64,000 bases of DNA from Clytia hemisphaerica (GCA_902728285.1 CACVBU010000083.1:186001-250000), one strand, 5' to 3'; positions 21,931-33,682 are shown, counted from the stretch's first letter. Notes: a model not told the origin generated them from the letters alone. Numbers and translations are program-made.

Positions 21931-23431
21931 TGTTCTGACAAAGCCACAGAGACCAGATTATTCTAAAACTTTCAAACCTCATGAGGGGAAAGGAAAATGG
22001 GATCACCATCAGCAAGCCATGTCCAAAACAAATAAGAATTTTAAAATCAAGATTTCTTAATATTATACTTAGATTTTTGTAAGAAAACGGGGATATTTTG
22101 GACATGTAGCTTAAAGCATTATTTTATATGGCAATAACTTCTTTAAAGCGCTTTAAATTAAAATTTCTACAGTCTGTCTTCTTCAACTAGCTGAAGGCTT
22201 TGTGTTGCATTTATGTAGTTAAAGCGGATACACAATGATGCATTGGACCATTATACGCCTCTTATAATTGTAACAGTAACCAGAATAGCCCCAAGCAGGT
22301 TCACAAATATGGCTCCATCACTAGCCTCTCGAAGCCATATTATGCCGATGTTTTTTGGTCCTACAGACAACACAGATTCTAAGCCCTCTAAATCTCGTTT
22401 CATGCATGAACAATACAGATAAAGGAATTGGCGAATTTTGACGGATTAACTCAGTAAATTCTCAAGTTTGGGTATTTCTGTAGTAATCTAAAGCGTTTTA
22501 GAACAAGACAAGCTCCTAGAAGCACTTAAATCCTGTCTGTAAAATACACACTGTAACGATTTACATTATTCATAATTCTTTGCATTAGTCAATCTAAAGA
22601 ACAAAAGGTTCGCGTAAAATGTTGAGATGCAATGAGAGAATTTTTCATTAATTATTTGGAAATTTCACCGTTTTCGGGATCATGTCTTACCGTAAATCAT
22701 ACTTATAAAGTGCTGACCAGACACACTTAGCCCTTATATATTCCCCAGGTACCTCTCTGAGTATAATATGAAGAATCGAGTGGCTCTAAACCTTATTAAG
22801 CATCATTTCACTAATTCATTTCAGACAAAAAGACCAATTTTGAGAGAAAAAGATCTTTTTTCGACGGTAAGAAAATTGTACTCTGGTCTGTAAAATACAC
22901 ATTTTTACTGCAAAATTTTTGAAAATTTGCACAAACAATTTTTAATGCCTTTTCTAGGAGCACATAAAGTTTTGATATGTTTAAAAGCATATTTCTTGAG
23001 ATATGACTAAAAGAATTGCCTCACTCCATGAAAGTCCGCCTACAACTGCAGCAAACCTGAGAAAACGAAAGTGATTTATATCTCGAGATAGGAAAGTTTT
23101 CAGACCCAACTTTGTATCTCAAAATTAATCAGTATCAAATTTCCGATCGATTGATATATGATATGCCTATATTTGGGTTGGAAGAATTTTCAGTTTTGCC
23201 TACGGGGGTCACATGACTAAAAATCCGCCATTATGGATACCCAGGTGAGAAATCCAGGTGGCCCAGAAGCTTAAAATATTCTTATTACCATAAGGAACAA
23301 GAAAAACCCCAAGAAAGTTAGTCCACCAAATGGATAAGATACTTCCCGGCTCGTACCTGTATATAACCAGGTAGGTCCATAAAAGTATCACTTGTTTTTA
23401 TTAAAGCATTAAAAGTATTAAAAGCCTTGAA

Positions 23432-23687
23432 TACACGTTTTTTTTATATAAGAACAAACTATATAAGAACAAATAGCTTCGATGACCAAAATGTTAAGAA
23501 CAAGTTAAGAACATTTTAAGGCTTTGGGGAACTGAAAACACTCGATTTCAAAAGAAAATGGACGAAAATATTCAAAAAATGGCGAAGATAAGAACATGTT
23601 AAGAACATTTTTAGGTTTAAAACTCAAAAAGTTAAGAATATCCCAAGGCTTCAAAAATTTTAGATGTTCTTATGAAAAAAACGTGTA
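23432..23687. mobile_element. MITE family M1, copy 2
   Basis: The ends TACACGTTTTTTTTATATAA and the reverse complement of TTATGAAAAAAACGTGTA match. The interior repeats TAAGAACA phrases (at least five). It is 256 bp against 258 bp for the copy at 33848-34105. Between 23688 and 24291 I see no gene. Confidence 0.7.
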
Positions 23688-24291
23688 CTTAATGGATTCC
23701 TAACTTTTTGTGTATCAAGCCTCCTCTTCTTATTTTAAGTATTATGTTAATAATTGGTTTTAGAATTTTAAGTTTTAGAATATACCCGAGAATCAAAATG
23801 TTCTGAGAATGTTGTCAAATTTTTGGAAATTGGAAGCTTGATATTCTTATGATAGGTTATTCTTATGATAGGTTATTCTTATATAAAAAACGTTTACCTG
23901 GACCACTTGAGTCGGTAAAATTTTTAAAAGAAATCTCAGTTTTTTTGCTTGTTTTGTTCTGATAAATAGCCTTAATTGATGTCGTTTAAAAATTTAATTA
24001 ACCTAAAAATGAAAAAACTTTTCCGTCACCTGCAGTAACGATTCTCATTTTTTTATAATAAGAACCAGTAAATGTCATGAGCAATGTTCTAGTACTGTAG
24101 TACGGTTTTCCCTGCGAGATTTTAATAAGGAAATAAATATCCGATTAGCTTGATTGTCTGACATAAGTAAGTTAACTTTCAGTCTTATATTTAATCATAA
24201 ATTTCAATAAAATAAACTGCAGATTTTGAAAAAAATATATAAATTGGATATTGGTTGGATAGAATTTTGCTCTGAAACGTTCAAATTCTTA

Positions 24292-26051
24292 AGGCCGTGA
24301 TACACTTGTCAATATTAAATCAATATTCAAAAAGTGTTACTATAAATAGATGAACAATTTTATTGAGCTAATATTGCTGAATGTAAGGTAAAAAGTTGAA
24401 TTTAAATGATGTTCAAATTTATGAAAGTGCTCTATTGTTCAATTATTGAGCGAGAGTTGATTTAAATTGAAATTTTTCAATTTAATTCCCCTTCCAGTCA
24501 ATATTCGACAAACTCTAGGGGCTGAGCTAGGTCCCGTATGCGCATCGGCGTATTGTCTTTTTTCTGTTGATCATGAAAGTATAGTCCTTGAAGAGTCAGA
24601 AAACGTGTGTGGCGTTATTTGGATCAGGCTCAGATTTCCATAATGGCGGATTTTAGATTTTCAACCCTTTTTAGCCCTCTTGCTTGAAAAAAATTTTTCT
24701 TTGACTTTAAACATAGACATATTATATACCAATCGATCACAAATTTTATGCTGATTGAGAAAAAGGTCAGAATCACGGTCTGAAAATTTCGTTATCTGGA
24801 GATATGAAGCACTTTCGATTTCGATTTTTTGAAATTACTACTTTTGGTTCCAGATTTACGTGGCTGTAACATTTGATTGGCTTACTTGATTTACTTGAAA
24901 TTTTCGGAGGGTCTTGCCTGCCGTTCAAATAATAAAATTCAGAAAAATTTATTTTCTACATGAATTTCGAAATCCATAATGGCGGATTCAAAATTTTCTT
25001 TTGTCACATGGGCTCTTAGGCTCTGCTAGGCTAAGAAAAATATTTTTTGCTATGTCGAGCTATGAAGTACTTTCGTTTTCAAAACTTAGAAAATGTAAGT
25101 GCTTCGTATCTCTTGATAAAGAAATTTTCAGACCATGGTTCTGACCTTTTTCTTAATCAGCATAAAATTTCTGATCGATTGGTATATAATATGCAGGGTT
25201 TTAAGCTCAAAAAAATATTTTTCTTAGGCTAGCAGAGCCTAATAGCCAATGTGACGAAAGAAAGTTTTGAATCCGCCATTATGGATTTCGAAATTCATGT
25301 AGAAAATAAATTTTTCTGAATTTTATAATTTGAACGGCAGGCAAGACCCTCCGAAAATTTCAAGTAAATCAAGTAAGCCAATCAAATGTTACAGCCACGT
25401 AAATCTGGAACCAAAAGTAGTCATTTCAAAAAATCGAAATCGAAAGTGCTTCATATCTCCAGATAACGAAATTTTCAGACCGTGATTCTGACCTTTTTCT
25501 CAATCAGCATAAAATTTGTGATCGATTGGTATATAATATGTCTATGTTTAAAGTCAAAGAAAAATTTTTTTCAAGCAAGAGGGCTGAAAAGGGTTGAAAA
25601 TCTAAAATCCGCCATTATGGAAATTTGAGCCTGATCCAAATAACGCCACACACGTTTTCTGACTCTTAAGGACTCTACTTTCATGATCAAAAGAAAAAAT
25701 GACTATACGCCGATGCGCATACGGGACCTAACTCAGCCCCTAGAGTAACAACAGAAAGAAAGGAAAAACTATTGATTTCGCTTATGTAAACAAATACTTT
25801 CATTCATTTTTTCTCCAAGAGAGAGAGGAGAAACTTCTCTTCTTGAACAAAGGGCAAGTGTTCCTATTATTTGCAATACTACCTTATTTTGAGCAAGTGT
25901 AAGGGCCCAAATTATATCAGATCAATATTCTATGATTGAATATAATTTAGATTATTGATAAGTGTAAGGAAGCGATCAATTTTAGATTTATATCCATATA
26001 TAGTAACCGTTTTTGAATATTGATTTAATATTGACCAGTGTATCACGGCCT
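24292..26051. mobile_element. Element with AGGCCGTGATACAC ends and TTA duplication
   Basis: AGGCCGTGATACACTTGTCA at the left mirrors the right end ending ACCAGTGTATCACGGCCT, and the match runs about 43 bp. TTA flanks both sides (24289-24291, 26052-26054). The element's own sequence is 24292-24511 plus 25747-26051; the middle is occupied by the palindrome at 24512-25746. No ORF. Confidence 0.8.
24512..25746. repeat. 1.2-kb near-perfect palindrome nested in another element
   Basis: The two arms of about 610 bp (ACTCTAGGGGCTGAG inward, and its mirror) match almost base for base, with a centre near 25129 and little or no spacer. A transcript would fold into a long hairpin. Each arm contains AATGGCGGA twice. 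No target duplication of its own was found. Confidence 0.9.
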
Positions 26052-26199
26052 TTAGGAAATAAAACTAAAAATACCCTTACGGAAACTAAATGCTCGTATT
26101 CCATTGAAAACGAATATTGAATAATAAATAAATATAATAAAATTCTAGGTTCAAAACTTTGATGAATTTCTAATTCATTGGGAATAAAAATGTATTTAA

Positions 26200-26622
26200 A
26201 TTCTAGACTTTAAATACATACAAAATATTTAATGAAAGATTACGCTGAACTTTAGTAAAGAAAATATAATTCAAATGTTGGTTCAATTAAATGCATTTTC
26301 CATTAACTTTTTTAAACGTAGTAGAATTATATTTTTAATATGAACCACGGATTCACTAAAAAAAATGCAATTCAGATGCTCTCACAAATAAAATGCATTT
26401 TTTATTCGATTTTTTAAACGCATTGAAACTAAATCTTTCGATATGGTCATGAACTTGACAAAATAAAACGCAGTTCAAATAGTTTTACAAATAAAATGGA
26501 ACTTCCATTCGATATTTGAACGCATTGAAACTAAATTTTTCGATATGGTCACGAATTCGATAAAATAAAATGCAGTTCAAATAGTTTTACAAATAAAATG
26601 CACTTTCCATTCCATGCTCTTT
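26200..26622. repeat. 102-bp tandem repeat, about four units
   Basis: AAACGCATTGAAACTAAAT, TTCGATATGGTCA and CAGTTCAAATAGTTTTACAA recur at a period of 102 bp (26416, 26518), with more diverged units at 26314 and 26212. Confidence 0.8.
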
Positions 26623-27442
26623 AATTTTTTTGCTGAAATTCATTTTTTTCTACTTTTCTAAAACCAAAAAATTAGTAATATAAAGATAAATTAATAAAGA
26701 TTAACACCACAATAGTCACGAGACTAAATGCAACCTAATAAACTTTAAGTAAACTATAGCCAGTCTATTCGATATTCAGAAAAGAGATGGAAGTTCTTTC
26801 TTGTAACACTATATTTCAAGCTAACCTTTCCCGCGGTGAAGTGAAACACCCAGCGTTTTTGTAATCTTAAAACCACTGTCAAAATGCTGAAAATAAGAAA
26901 AGAATTTGGCTTGTCACCTAAAATGTTAAGAACACCCTAAGGCTTTAAAAAGAATTAACGTTCCTATATAAAAAAGAGTAAGCGAAAAACGTGAAAATAC
27001 TAACGATAACCTCATATCATGTCAATTATAAAAATTAATAATTCTTAATAAGTTTTGTCTTTTGCCTCTCTTTTTCTTGTAAAGGCTAAAACGATCTTTC
27101 CCCCATCCCCCGAAGATTGCGCGTTCTTTGATGTACTAATATATATGAGATAACACATAAAAAGTTTGAAAAACTCTTGATGAGTTGTTTACAAGCATTA
27201 ACATCAAGAGGTATCTTCGATCCAGACCTTTTTCAAGAACTCTCTCAAGTTACAGCAGATAATGATAGCTTAACATATTTGATTATTTGTTTTGCACCAG
27301 GACTATAAAGCCCCAAGGTCACTTTCAAGTTAAAGAAAAAACAATTGCTAACTACACCGAGATTATTTTCGAAGTTTGATTCTATTGACATCTCATAGAA
27401 GTATGGAATGATGGGACGATGAAATTAATCATTGATTAAAAG
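26623..27442. other. No gene seen; upstream of the GPCR
   Basis: AT-rich, with a MITE M1-like fragment at 26915-26995 (GTTAAGAACACCCTAAGGC). It probably contains the promoter or 5' UTR of the GPCR gene, but no motif could be assigned. Confidence 0.35.
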
Positions 27443-28900
27443 ATGTCTTTTTTAGAACCCTCTTGTACTACACGAGTCATCATGACTGTAATTTGGACTA
27501 TATTATTTGTTTCCGGAACTTTTGGAAATGTTATCTCTGGTATGGCATTACGAAGAAAAAATCGAATAAAAGATAATAAAATTGATCGCATCTTGATTTC
27601 ACTCTCCTATTGTGATGGTCTGATAGCAATGACTGTATACCCCATGTATCCAATTTTAAAATACTGGAATATAGTAACCCAAGAACATATATGGTTGTGG
27701 AAAATTATGACCATCTCAGCTTCCAGTCTGAGCCTAACGTCATCAGTTCTAATCATTTTTACAGCAATCGCTACCCACACCAAAGTTGCCAAATTTTCGA
27801 AGTTTGATTCCATTGTCACAGAAAAATGTTTACGCTGGACACTGGCCATTTCATGGGGATTTCCCTTAGCTATATCTCTCCCATATTTAGTTTTCAAGTT
27901 TTATGAGCAAGTTATAATAATGTTTAGTTTATTGATTATTGTTGCATCTTTAATAATCCTTCCTGTATTCTATTTGATGATCATTCGAGTTTACGAGTCT
28001 TCCAGACGCCGGATATCAAGTCATCGTGCAAACTCAGGCCAACCATCAACAGAAAGAATCTCGAGCCGAATCACAGCAAGGCAAAACAATAACACAGATC
28101 TTATTCAGCCAAGTATCTCAAGTAAGTCCAGAGATCCTGACCAATCGTCTAAAGAGTGTTATACTCCGAAACGTAAAACACCAAGCAAGCCTACAGACCC
28201 TTCTAAACCGAAAAGTAGACTATCAAGCCAATTCAGAGATCCTTGCCAACCATTTGTGAATAATCTTAGTCCTATACAAGAAATTCTAAGCCAAAGTTCA
28301 AATTCTAGTCAGTCATCAACATACGAAGACTCAAACCAATCTGAAGAACCTATTCAACAACCACCACAAACAGATTATCAACCTTCCAGACGTAAAAAAT
28401 CAATTCACTATTCTGGCTCTAACCCACCATCAGAAAATGGAATGCCAAAAAACCAAAATTTTCAGCCAACGACAAATGACCACAATCTACGCCATGAAAC
28501 CTCAAGTGAGTATGCAAACTCTGACCAACCTTCAGCAAGTGAGGAAATCCTAAATCCTAGTCAACCGTCGACAACTCGTCATACTCCCAGACAAGAAATC
28601 TCAAGCCAGCCTATAGACCCTCCTCAACAATCGACTAACAACTATACACTTTCTGGAGACACGAACAAGTATAGACTAGTCCGTAGGGTCTTGTATGTAA
28701 TTGGTGGATATTTCATCTGCACTTTTCCATCAATACCTTGCTATTTGTTACAAGAATTTGTGTTTTCAAGTTCTTTGCCAATGGATATTGCTGATTTACT
28801 TTTCCTAGGCAATTCAACACTTAACCCTTGTTTATATATACTTCATGATAAAAAAGTACGTAAAATTATCAAGGGATTTTTTTCTAAATCTATCTCTTGA
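27443..28900 (+). CDS. Rhodopsin-like (class A) orphan GPCR, 485 aa
   Basis: A single-exon seven-helix receptor. TM1 carries the GN motif (SGTFGNVISG, ~24-33), TM2 an Asp (ISLSYCDGLIAM, ~52-63), TM3 lies at ~88-110, TM4 has the Trp (RWTLAISWGF, ~131-140), TM5 a Pro (LIILPVFYLMII), TM6 reads CTFPS where CWxP is usual, and TM7 has NPCLY, the NPxxY motif. The third intracellular loop is very long (~205 residues, about 183-395) and rich in Ser, Gln, Pro and Thr, with repeated S-Q-P-S phrases. Unusual points: the DRY motif at the end of TM3 is replaced (AIATHTKVAKF), and I see no Cys at the usual TM3 start. The ligand is unknown; the altered motifs suggest atypical coupling, which is inference. 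The start at 27443 gives a short extracellular N-terminus. Intronless class A receptors are common in animals. Confidence 0.85.
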   Translation: MSFLEPSCTTRVIMTVIWTILFVSGTFGNVISGMALRRKNRIKDNKIDRILISLSYCDGLIAMTVYPMYPILKYWNIVTQEHIWLWKIMTISASSLSLTSSVLIIFTAIATHTKVAKFSKFDSIVTEKCLRWTLAISWGFPLAISLPYLVFKFYEQVIIMFSLLIIVASLIILPVFYLMIIRVYESSRRRISSHRANSGQPSTERISSRITARQNNNTDLIQPSISSKSRDPDQSSKECYTPKRKTPSKPTDPSKPKSRLSSQFRDPCQPFVNNLSPIQEILSQSSNSSQSSTYEDSNQSEEPIQQPPQTDYQPSRRKKSIHYSGSNPPSENGMPKNQNFQPTTNDHNLRHETSSEYANSDQPSASEEILNPSQPSTTRHTPRQEISSQPIDPPQQSTNNYTLSGDTNKYRLVRRVLYVIGGYFICTFPSIPCYLLQEFVFSSSLPMDIADLLFLGNSTLNPCLYILHDKKVRKIIKGFFSKSIS

Positions 28901-28938
28901 GAGATTGCGATGCATCGAAGTGACATTCTAAAATCTTC

Positions 28939-29350
28939 TACTGTAGTGGGGGGGAATTTGTTCGATTTTTTTAGGTCGCTCGACTTTTTGTTATACATTT
29001 TTGGAAAGCTAAGAGATAGTGAAATCAAAATAACATAGGTGCCAATTTTTTTTTTCGGCCGTTATGGTGTGTTTTCCGGACAAATATGACGGTCTCAGGC
29101 AAAAATCGTAGAGCTTTCCAAAAATATACAACAGGTCTCTCTTTTCTCAAGCTAAAATTTTAATTAAATTTTCACCCTATGATTTTTGCCTGAGACCGTC
29201 ATATTTGTCCGTAAAACACACCAAAGTGTCCGAAAAAAAATTGGCACCCAAGTTATTTTGATGCCCCTACCCTGCCTTTCCAAAAAATGTATAACAAGTG
29301 CTTTGACTAAAAAAGTCAAGCGACTTTACAAATTTCCCCCTTCTACGGTA
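28939..29350. mobile_element. Foldback MITE just downstream of the GPCR
   Basis: Arms of about 200 bp with TACTGTAG at one end and CTACGGTA at the other; the inner parts (GCCTGAGACCGTCATATTTG and mirror) match well. The total is 412 bp, beginning 38 bp after the GPCR stop, so it may lie in the 3' UTR. Confidence 0.8.
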
Positions 29351-29575
29351 CGTGTAATAGGAAAAAAGAATTCATCTGTTATATGGCTTAAAATTTGTGA
29401 TTTTATTTTCATAGCAAAATTTTATTTACAATAGATTGTATTATTTAACTGCATGGTAAAAAATACTGAAACAACAGCACGTCTAAATTTATTAAATACC
29501 AGTATTGTTGTGATGTCTTTCAATCTTAAGACTTCTAAAGATCTTAACTACACTCCTGTGTCACAGAACTGGCTG

Positions 29576-29830
29576 GACCCCCGCTGCCAATTCAAAAAAA
29601 ATAAGTTAAAATCTTTTGTCACCGGGGGAATACCCTACAATTTCAGTCCTGCTGGAAATTTGACTTTGTTTTCATCCCTATTTATTATTCAACGGGAAAA
29701 AATTGCACTCAGAAACCATCCCCACTGGATTTTTACCCTAGAAACAATATAATTTCTAACCCCATTTCGATAGGAATTTCCATTTTATAGGAAGAAGTTC
29801 CAACGGGGCTGCGAGGCAGGGGGTTTAACT
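29576..29830. repeat. Dispersed repeat family R2, copy 1
   Basis: It matches 59080-59318 in the same orientation, including CCCCACTGGATTTTT, AATTTCAG(C/T)CC and GATAGGAATTT(C/T)(C/T)AT. The frame through it is not conserved between the copies, so it is not coding. Confidence 0.65.
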
Positions 29831-29861
29831 TTACCCATTTGCGAATCAAAGACTAGTTTGT

Positions 29862-30125
29862 CCAATACACTCTTCTCGAGATGCATAAATTTATTGTTGT
29901 CCTCGTTTTCAAACAGATTTCATTGCTATAAAATTACATATTCACAATGATAATTGTGTTGTTTACACCTCATGAGACATTTTGAATTTCAAGTACTTTT
30001 GTTTTAGATTTAATGTTTGCCTTTTGGGAATTTAAATTGGTTTAAATGTATAATTTCATAGCAATGAAATCTGTTTGAAAACGAGGACAACAATAAATTT
30101 ATGCATCTCAAGAAGAGTGTATTGG
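29862..30125. mobile_element. 264-bp foldback element
   Basis: Arms of about 78 bp: CCAATACACTCTTCTCGAGA and the mirror ending AGAAGAGTGTATTGG, both continuing through GTTGTCCTCGTTTTCAAACA. No ORF. From 30126 to 30974 I see no gene, only a short hairpin at 30613-30634. Confidence 0.8.
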
Positions 30126-30974
30126 CCTATTAAATAGTTAGAAGAATTTAACTATCTCAATTAGTTAATTATAATTAAATACAATTCAAACATAATAATA
30201 AATAACTAAAAATAAATTAGAAACAAGGCTTTTATAAAAAGTCTGAATAAAGGTTTTATGACAAGTTTGTCATTTTTTATAATGTTTTCTTGTCGTACCT
30301 CAAATTTTAAGTTAGGCTATCAACTTTTTAGTATTTTGAGCTCAACGTTAATTTAGTTTGATCTTAGTAACCTGATAACATCTGTTCATAATTTTCTTAC
30401 GCGCACGGTAAACCTCTGAAGACGCTTGAAAATTATACACCTGAGAAAAATAGTCCTCTCGCGGAAAATTCTACAGCAAGAATCTTGTTGTGCGCCAGAA
30501 AGTCAAAAACTGATACGTCGTCCTATTCATAAATATAATCATGGAACTTTGTTGTCATTCCTAGTCCTTTTAAAGGAACGCGGTCCTTACGATTTTGAGA
30601 TTGCATATTGGTGAGATTGTTATGTGATAACAATCTGATCTCAGGTTAGATCTCAGGAGCTCGTCAAACGTATCCAGAGTTGTTTTTTTTTTAATGAAGG
30701 TCACCTGGTATGAAAGTTCTTGGATGGCTAGCACTGTTATGTAGTAATCAAAAGTAAAAGCTAAAGCCAAAAAACCTACGGACTAAAAAAATCTACGGAC
30801 TAAAATCTTAATTTTGAAACCATTCTTTTCGTCAGAGATTAATGAGGATTCTACTGTATCTACACTATATTTGTAGTATTGCCATAACTAACGGTATAGT
30901 CCAATTTTCATTTTGTATTACTTTTAGAATTACCGTACATATCCTGGGGATGCACTGTAATCTCAATGGTGTTG

Positions 30975-32054
30975 TCAAACGTTGACGGCTGAAGAGTTTC
31001 TCCTCGACATTGTTTGCCAAAGTAGTGGAATCTCTTCTGAAACACGGAAAGTCCGAACATTACTTTCCGATTTACAATACGGACAACTTGCATTCTGTCG
31101 AAGTGCTTTATTCAGACAGTCTTTATGATATCCGTGATGGCAAGCCAGTAATGCAATTTCTTCATCCAGTTCAAAATCATCAAGACAAATAGGACAACTG
31201 GAATTGAAAGGCTCATTAAATACAACCAATGTTTGTAATGGTTTAGCTTCTGGGATAATAAAATACTCAGATTCACATAGATTGTCAATACTCATTATAG
31301 AGATATTTGGATCATTTATCGAGTTGGGTTCTTCTGGATCGATACTGATGATTGTTGATTTTGGTCTGCTTTCACTGATGTTACTCCTTAAATGATTTTT
31401 ACGAAAACTTTGTATGATTTTACCGGGCAAGCTCGTTTTTTTACGTTCAGGTTCTTCCGTTAACTGCTTAACTCCGGACTCTGCATTGCTTGATTTTAAA
31501 GGTTCACTTTCTTTGATGTTTTTATCATCATAACTGACATCATTTTCAAGTTCGTCTTTACAATCATCTGTTTGCTCATCGTTAATCTCCTCATTTTTAC
31601 AGCAAGTTTTGACTGTAATTATAGGAGGTTGATTTGGTTCTAACAGTTGATTCTTCTTACAAACACTATCATGCTCATCTTCAATGGTGGGTAGAAATTT
31701 CTTTTTTAAAGCTGGAGTGATCATACCTTTCGTTTCATCGCAGCATGTTTTTGGTAAAACAGTCTTAAACTTTATGACTTTGCATTGGCAGACAAGAATG
31801 GTTGAAGCTTGTTGGAAAGTGGCTGGTAAACAAACAATAGCATATCCGAAAACTTTCCAAATACGACTCGAAGTGAAGGGATATAAATCAAAGGTCCAAT
31901 TGTTGAGATTATTTTCTTCTGGCTCCAGTTTGATAAATACAATCCTTGATTTTACGAATTTATAGAAATGCATAGAGTAGATGGTGAATATGATAGATAG
32001 TATGAGTACGATAAGGCTGGCTAGAACGTACACTGGATAAACGTAATAAGCCAT
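30975..32054 (-). CDS. Membrane-anchored RING-H2 protein, 359 aa
   Basis: Probable E3 ubiquitin ligase. A hydrophobic helix near the N-terminus (~7-30, VYVLASLIVLILSIIFTIYS) and a second candidate (~66-90) would anchor it in a membrane. The middle (~105-270) is polar, acidic and low in complexity. A RING-H2 finger follows with zinc ligands C287, C290, C305, H307, H310, C313, C324 and C327 (ending CPYC), which fits the C-x2-C-x14-C-x-H-x2-H-x2-C-x10-C-x2-C spacing. RING-H2 domains recruit E2 enzymes. The coding region is one exon; a good acceptor (CATTTTCAG, exon from 32095) lies 41 bp upstream of the ATG, so a 5' UTR exon probably exists further right. The exact orthologue could not be named. 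Confidence 0.85.
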   Translation of the reverse strand: MAYYVYPVYVLASLIVLILSIIFTIYSMHFYKFVKSRIVFIKLEPEENNLNNWTFDLYPFTSSRIWKVFGYAIVCLPATFQQASTILVCQCKVIKFKTVLPKTCCDETKGMITPALKKKFLPTIEDEHDSVCKKNQLLEPNQPPIITVKTCCKNEEINDEQTDDCKDELENDVSYDDKNIKESEPLKSSNAESGVKQLTEEPERKKTSLPGKIIQSFRKNHLRSNISESRPKSTIISIDPEEPNSINDPNISIMSIDNLCESEYFIIPEAKPLQTLVVFNEPFNSSCPICLDDFELDEEIALLACHHGYHKDCLNKALRQNASCPYCKSESNVRTFRVSEEIPLLWQTMSRRNSSAVNV

Positions 32055-32095
32055 ATTTTATTTTTGAGCTTCTTTGAATAGAGTTTTCAATTTGC

Positions 32096-33589
32096 CTGAA
32101 AATGAAAAAAAAAGATAATTAATCAGATTAGAAAAAATTTCTCAATATCGGTATATGTACCAGAATACCGGAAATTCTGCCTTTAACTACCGGAATACTA
32201 AGCTGCACGCATCCCCTCTGATATTTCTTGATACATCAAAATCAATTCTGGGCATGCGCGCAGCCTAACGCAATACTGGTCATTTTCCGACAAATTTCTC
32301 GGTGGCCCCCTTTAGATAATGCATAAACTTTATTTCTTAAAATAAAGTTACAGTTCATGCCATTTTACTTTTTTTTTGATAACGCTAAAAAATCAAAAAA
32401 GTGGTAAATATGGCTCTGGGTACAGGATTGAAAGTCTTTCCATGTAGCGGTCTTCTCATCGAAGACAGGACATCTCAAAAGAAATAGCACCAATATCTCA
32501 TTTCTTCTCAACCTTTACCTTCTTACTGTAATCGCGAACAGAAAATCCGAAAATTCACAAATAATCTTCAAATTATTATCTTCAAAAATCTTATGTGACA
32601 AATCAAGTTTAAAAAAAAAGGAAGGAATAAAGATTTTATTTACTTTTTCCCCAAACAGTACTTATTTTTAACCTTTCTCCTGTGTCTATTTCACTTTGGA
32701 TTTTATATTACTTATTTATTATCCTTCTCTTATCCCCTATACTCTCTCTCTCTCTGTCTTTTTGTAAAATAATATTGGATAAAAAATACTTGTTTTGAAA
32801 TAATCATATATTATATACGGAAAAAAAGTAGAAAAAAAATCAACTGATGAAATGAAGATGAATACTTATATAAATACATGTAAATATTGTGGTTTTTTAT
32901 CCCCCCTGAATTGGGGACGGGACCTCCAAAAATATACCAAATTCTGAATATAGGATTTTTGAGGTTTAGGAGTTAGTTCATGTAATGTTTCCAGCTCACC
33001 CAAATAGACATAATACGCATGCGTAATTTTCCGTTCTTTTCAACCACAAGCAGTTAATTCCCGTGACAATCAAAGAGGAATGAATCTGTAGGGGTGGAAC
33101 AGACACTTTCGGTCGGGGTTGTGGATGGTGAAATATGAAATTTGTCGTTCTTTAAAAATTTGTCGTTCTTTTTGTCGCTTTTTAATAGTTATTTGTCGTT
33201 CTTTTTTGATGATCTGGAAACGTTAGATGAACAGTCTCTTAGAGGGGAAAAATGAAGAAGAAAATGAAAGAAAAAAGAAAGAAAAAAAATGATCAATTTT
33301 TTGTTTCCTTCAATTGGATTGAAATAACAGACTTCATTAATCAAGATTTGATTAATCCCATCCCACATTTTAATTCAAGCGTATGTAATAAGGGTTGAGG
33401 AAAAAAGGGGGCAGGGAAAATTGGGTAGTTATCAATGATTTTCCAGCAAGTTAGGCCCATGGTAACACCAGATATGCGGTCGAAGAAAAATTTGTTTTAA
33501 AATGAGAAACTATAGTCCCTTGCACAGTTAAATTGATCCAAATTCGAACCTCTTTAATATGGATCTATTCCACTTTCATATTGGAAATA
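32096..33589. other. No gene seen
   Basis: AT-rich, with a short (CT)n run near 32743 and polypurine stretches near 33260. It may hold the first exon and promoter of the RING gene. Confidence 0.35.
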
Positions 33590-33682
33590 CAGTTGACGCT
33601 CTCTAATTCGATTTTCAAGTTCAAGGGGTGATTTTTACCGAGCGTATCGAATGTTGAACGTCAAATTAGAGAGCGTCAATTG
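33590..33682. mobile_element. Short pogo/Tigger-like MITE, TA duplication
   Basis: CAGTTGACGCTCTCTAATTC and GAGAGCGTCAATTG are inverted ends flanked by TA on each side. CAGTTGACxCTCxxTAATTCGA-type ends are known from pogo-like elements; a related unmatched end (TGGACTCTCGCTAATTCGAA) occurs near 60666. Confidence 0.7.

Larger units (their letters stand above)
19170..23363. mobile_element. 4.2-kb element with ~1-kb terminal inverted repeats
   Basis: The ends TATACAGGTACGAGCCGGGA and its reverse complement match, and homology between the arms continues inward with rising divergence over roughly 19170-20160 and 22390-23363. TAA flanks both ends (19167-19169, 23364-23366), and the uninterrupted target is visible in the related element at 61077-62058. 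The 2.2-kb centre has no transposase ORF; it contains repeat R1 copy B. The arms include a TCCATAATGGCGGA phrase. A 3-bp TAA duplication again points to a Harbinger-like mechanism, with low certainty. Confidence 0.8.

Noticed and set aside
31684-31965. 93-aa plus-strand frame
   Set aside because: Antisense to the intact RING-H2 coding region.
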